Notes under the pieces: generated by a model | The model's database searches: none | What the model saw: the letters and a program-made list of their open reading frames with translations, nothing else | Told to the model about the DNA's origin: nothing | Source of the DNA: CAZOSF01 sp964582415 | Lineage (GTDB): Bacteria > Bacteroidota > Bacteroidia > Flavobacteriales > Flavobacteriaceae | Reading direction: 5' to 3' | Assembly: GCA_964582415.1 (NCBI GenBank) | Contig: CAZOSF010000054.1 | Location: 1-16,156, forward strand | Length of the DNA stretch: 16,156 bases | Part shown: piece by piece, positions 14,561 to 16,156 of the stretch | Numbering within the stretch: position 1 is the first letter of the stretch | Layout: every line of letters starts with the position of its first letter | Made by a program: the position numbers and the translations under genes

Positions 14561-14591
14561 GAATCAAGAGACAAGAATCAAGAGTCAAGAG
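14561..14591 (+). repeat. Degenerate 7-bp tandem repeat (GAATCAA/GAGACAA type)
   Basis: Four head-to-tail heptamers are present: GAATCAA, GAGACAA, GAATCAA, GAGTCAA, followed by a partial GAG. They lie 9 bp after the porin stop and directly behind a G7 run (14551-14557). The pattern GAnnCAA has a strict 7-bp period. The remainder of the intergenic stretch up to 14683 contains a 10-bp palindrome AGTAATTACT (14625-14634) and the probable antiporter promoter. Confidence 0.7.
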
Positions 14592-14672
14592 CTACGCCAT
14601 GCAATCGCGCGGGAATGCGGGTTTAGTAATTACTGTAACCATTGTTAACATCAACCGAATCGAATTTTATCG

Positions 14673-14680
14673 TACCTTGG
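14673..14680 (+). promoter_or_regulatory. Possible -7 box of the cation/proton antiporter gene
   Basis: TACCTTGG matches TAnnTTTG at five of six defined positions and ends 3 nt before the ATG at 14684. There is no -33 TTTG at normal spacing, so this is a weaker call supported mainly by its placement. Confidence 0.35.
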
Positions 14681-14683
14681 AGT

Positions 14684-16156
14684 ATGCATTTACCACTATT
14701 GCAGGACTTATTGATTCTGTTGGGGTTTTCCACCCTGATTGTTTTCCTGCTGCAGCGCCTAAAATTGCCATCTATCTTGGGCTTTTTGGTAACTGGGATC
14801 GTAATTGGACCCTATAGCCTAAGCTTGATCAACGACATTGAAGAAGTTGAAATCATTTCCGAAATAGGGGTGATTCTCCTATTGTTTGTCATTGGAATGG
14901 AATTGTCCATTAAGCAGCTGTCTTCCATCAAAAAGACAGTCTTTGTAGGTGGTGCTTTACAGGTTTTTATATCCATTGCNNNNNNNNNNNNNNNNNNNNN
15001 NNNNNNNNNNNNNNNNNNNNNNNNNNNNNNNNNNNNNNNNNNNNNNNNNNNNNNNNNNNNNNNNNNNNNNNNNNNNNNNCTGGGGGCATTTCTTGCGGGC
15101 CTCATAGTTTCAGAATCGGAGTACAGCCATCAGGCTACTACCTATGTGCTGCCTTTTAGGGCCTTATTTACTAGTTTTTTCTTTATATCAATCGGGATGA
15201 TGCTAGACATCCATTTTTTTACGGCCAACTTATTGGTGATACTCCTGGCGACCCTCATCATCTTTATACTAAAAGGAACCATCACGGTTTTGGCGACCCT
15301 GATTCTGAAATACCCATTGCGAATTGCTTTGCTCACCGGATTGGCCTTGTTTCAGGTCGGGGAGTTCGCCTTTATCCTTTCCAAGGTTGGGATTACGTAT
15401 GGGCTGTTGAGTGAAATTATGAATCAATATTTTTTGGCGGTGTCGATAGTAACTATGTTGTTGACCCCATTTGTATTTATATACTCTGAGCGCATTGCTT
15501 CCCTTTTTATGAAAACGAAGGTAGGGGGCTTGGTTGATAAAAGTTTATCCGGTCCTCTTCCAATAAATGAACTCGACACTCATGATCTCAATGATCATTT
15601 AATTATTATCGGGTACGGGTTAAATGGATCCCATTTGGCAAAAGCCGCGGAAGCCAACGGTATTCCATTTGTTATTCTTGAGGTAGATGCGGAAATCGTA
15701 CTCCGGGAACGTAAAAATGGGCTGCCAATAGTCTATGGTAATGCCACCGAAACCCATATACTTGAAATCGTACATTTACGAAATGCTAGGGCCGTGGTGG
15801 TGGCCATTTCCAATCATCTTGAAACGAAAAACATTGTGAAAACGGTGCGCTCTATTTGTCAGACCACACACTTGGTCATTCGAAGTAAGTATGTGAAGGA
15901 AACCAGTGAACTTCTTGCACTTGGTGCCGATGACGTCATCCCTGAAGAGTTTGAAACATCGATTGAAATAGCCTCTCGAATACTTCATAAATTTCTGGTG
16001 CCTGAAGATGCTATAGAACGGTTCGCCGATTTGGTTCGTTCGGATAATTATAAAATTTTGGAACAACGGAAAAAACTTCCCAAAACCTTTCGTTCAAAAG
16101 AACTTCCCAGTTTAAATATAACTACGTTAAAAGTTACCCGAGATAGCGGAGGCATT
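14684..16156 (+). CDS. KefB/YbaL-type monovalent cation:proton antiporter (CPA2) with RCK domain, interrupted by an N gap and cut by the window end
   Basis: The ATG at 14684 gives MHLPLLQDLLILLGFS, a start I recognise from CPA2 family members. It is followed by LPSILGFLVTGIVIGPYSL and the conserved EIGVILLLFVIGMELS before the Ns begin at 14980 (98 codons). After the gap the frame reads LGAFLAGLIVSESEYSH, FFFISIGMMLD and FQVGEFAFILSKVG, all typical of the antiporter core, and then an RCK/TrkA-N domain with the nucleotide-binding GYGLNG (15608-15625) and EVDAE. The end of the window (LPSLNITTLKVT) looks like the start of a TrkA-C domain; no stop is reached. Such proteins exchange K+ or Na+ for H+ in the inner membrane, gated by nucleotides or ligands at the RCK domain. 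Glutathione gating as in E. coli KefB cannot be assumed. Both parts share one frame across 100 Ns, but the missing stretch is probably longer (see findings). Confidence 0.9.
   Translation, partial: MHLPLLQDLLILLGFSTLIVFLLQRLKLPSILGFLVTGIVIGPYSLSLINDIEEVEIISEIGVILLLFVIGMELSIKQLSSIKKTVFVGGALQVFISIXXXXXXXXXXXXXXXXXXXXXXXXXXXXXXXXXXLGAFLAGLIVSESEYSHQATTYVLPFRALFTSFFFISIGMMLDIHFFTANLLVILLATLIIFILKGTITVLATLILKYPLRIALLTGLALFQVGEFAFILSKVGITYGLLSEIMNQYFLAVSIVTMLLTPFVFIYSERIASLFMKTKVGGLVDKSLSGPLPINELDTHDLNDHLIIIGYGLNGSHLAKAAEANGIPFVILEVDAEIVLRERKNGLPIVYGNATETHILEIVHLRNARAVVVAISNHLETKNIVKTVRSICQTTHLVIRSKYVKETSELLALGADDVIPEEFETSIEIASRILHKFLVPEDAIERFADLVRSDNYKILEQRKKLPKTFRSKELPSLNITTLKVTRDSGGI
14980..15079. 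other. Assembly gap of exactly 100 Ns
   Basis: One hundred consecutive Ns interrupt the antiporter gene. Exactly 100 is a common placeholder for a scaffold join of unknown length. Family layout suggests that roughly 140 residues (about 420 bases) are missing. Confidence 0.98.

Noticed and set aside
14561..14591. CRISPR-like array
   Set aside because: The repeat unit is 7 bp, there are no spacers, and no cas genes are present.
14533..14817. 94-codon plus-strand frame overlapping the porin end and antiporter start
   Set aside because: It overlaps the antiporter's conserved N-terminus out of frame and runs through the heptamer repeat; no protein features.

Overview
The window looks like chromosomal core DNA from a marine-type member of the Bacteroidetes, most likely family Flavobacteriaceae. 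The evidence is: promoter boxes of the Bacteroidetes type (TAnnTTTG), a Bacteroidetes-style lysyl-tRNA synthetase with a C-terminal tail, a Bacteroidetes 'putative porin', many lipoproteins with short lipoboxes, and secreted proteins with AQ/GQ signal-peptide ends. No transposase, integrase, phage gene, CRISPR array, rRNA or tRNA was seen. Base composition looks even throughout. The family assignment is an inference from these features, not from a database match.

Layout. Positions 1-2771 (+) hold a tightly packed operon: the 3' part of a PLP-dependent ACC deaminase/D-cysteine desulfhydrase-like enzyme, a lipid-anchored peptidoglycan glucosaminidase with a LysM domain, and hemL (tetrapyrrole synthesis). 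It closes with a strong hairpin terminator at 2774-2804 that can also serve the facing genes. From 7765 down to 2818 everything is on the minus strand: a membrane-spanning LuxR-type regulator, a secreted thioredoxin-fold/TPR protein, lysS, a strikingly symmetric inverted-repeat element just after the lysS stop, and two small Spy/CpxP-like secreted proteins. At 7852-9487 (+), divergent from the regulator, lies a compact trio: a YqaE/Pmp3 membrane peptide, a lipoprotein and lipB (lipoate attachment). lipB converges, with an 8-bp overlap, on a large lipoprotein with a propeller-like C-terminus (9480-11897, -), which follows rnhB (11968-12567, -). rnhB is divergent from a 640-residue outer-membrane porin-like protein (12629-14551, +). 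The last gene (14684 to beyond the window, +) is a KefB/YbaL-type cation/proton antiporter with an RCK domain. It is interrupted by exactly 100 Ns, an assembly gap that is probably much shorter on paper than in reality.

Functionally the window mixes housekeeping genes (hemL, lysS, lipB, rnhB) with envelope genes: wall hydrolase, lipoproteins, Spy-like proteins, thioredoxin-fold protein, porin and antiporter. The membrane regulator is a candidate envelope sensor, but nothing in the sequence proves what it controls.

I see no clear new multi-gene system. The best leads are non-coding: the two-stem inverted repeat at 3882-3954, a 14-bp inverted repeat that covers the start codon of the thioredoxin-fold gene (6605-6665), and -7 promoter boxes only 3-4 nt upstream of several start codons, which suggests leaderless mRNAs.
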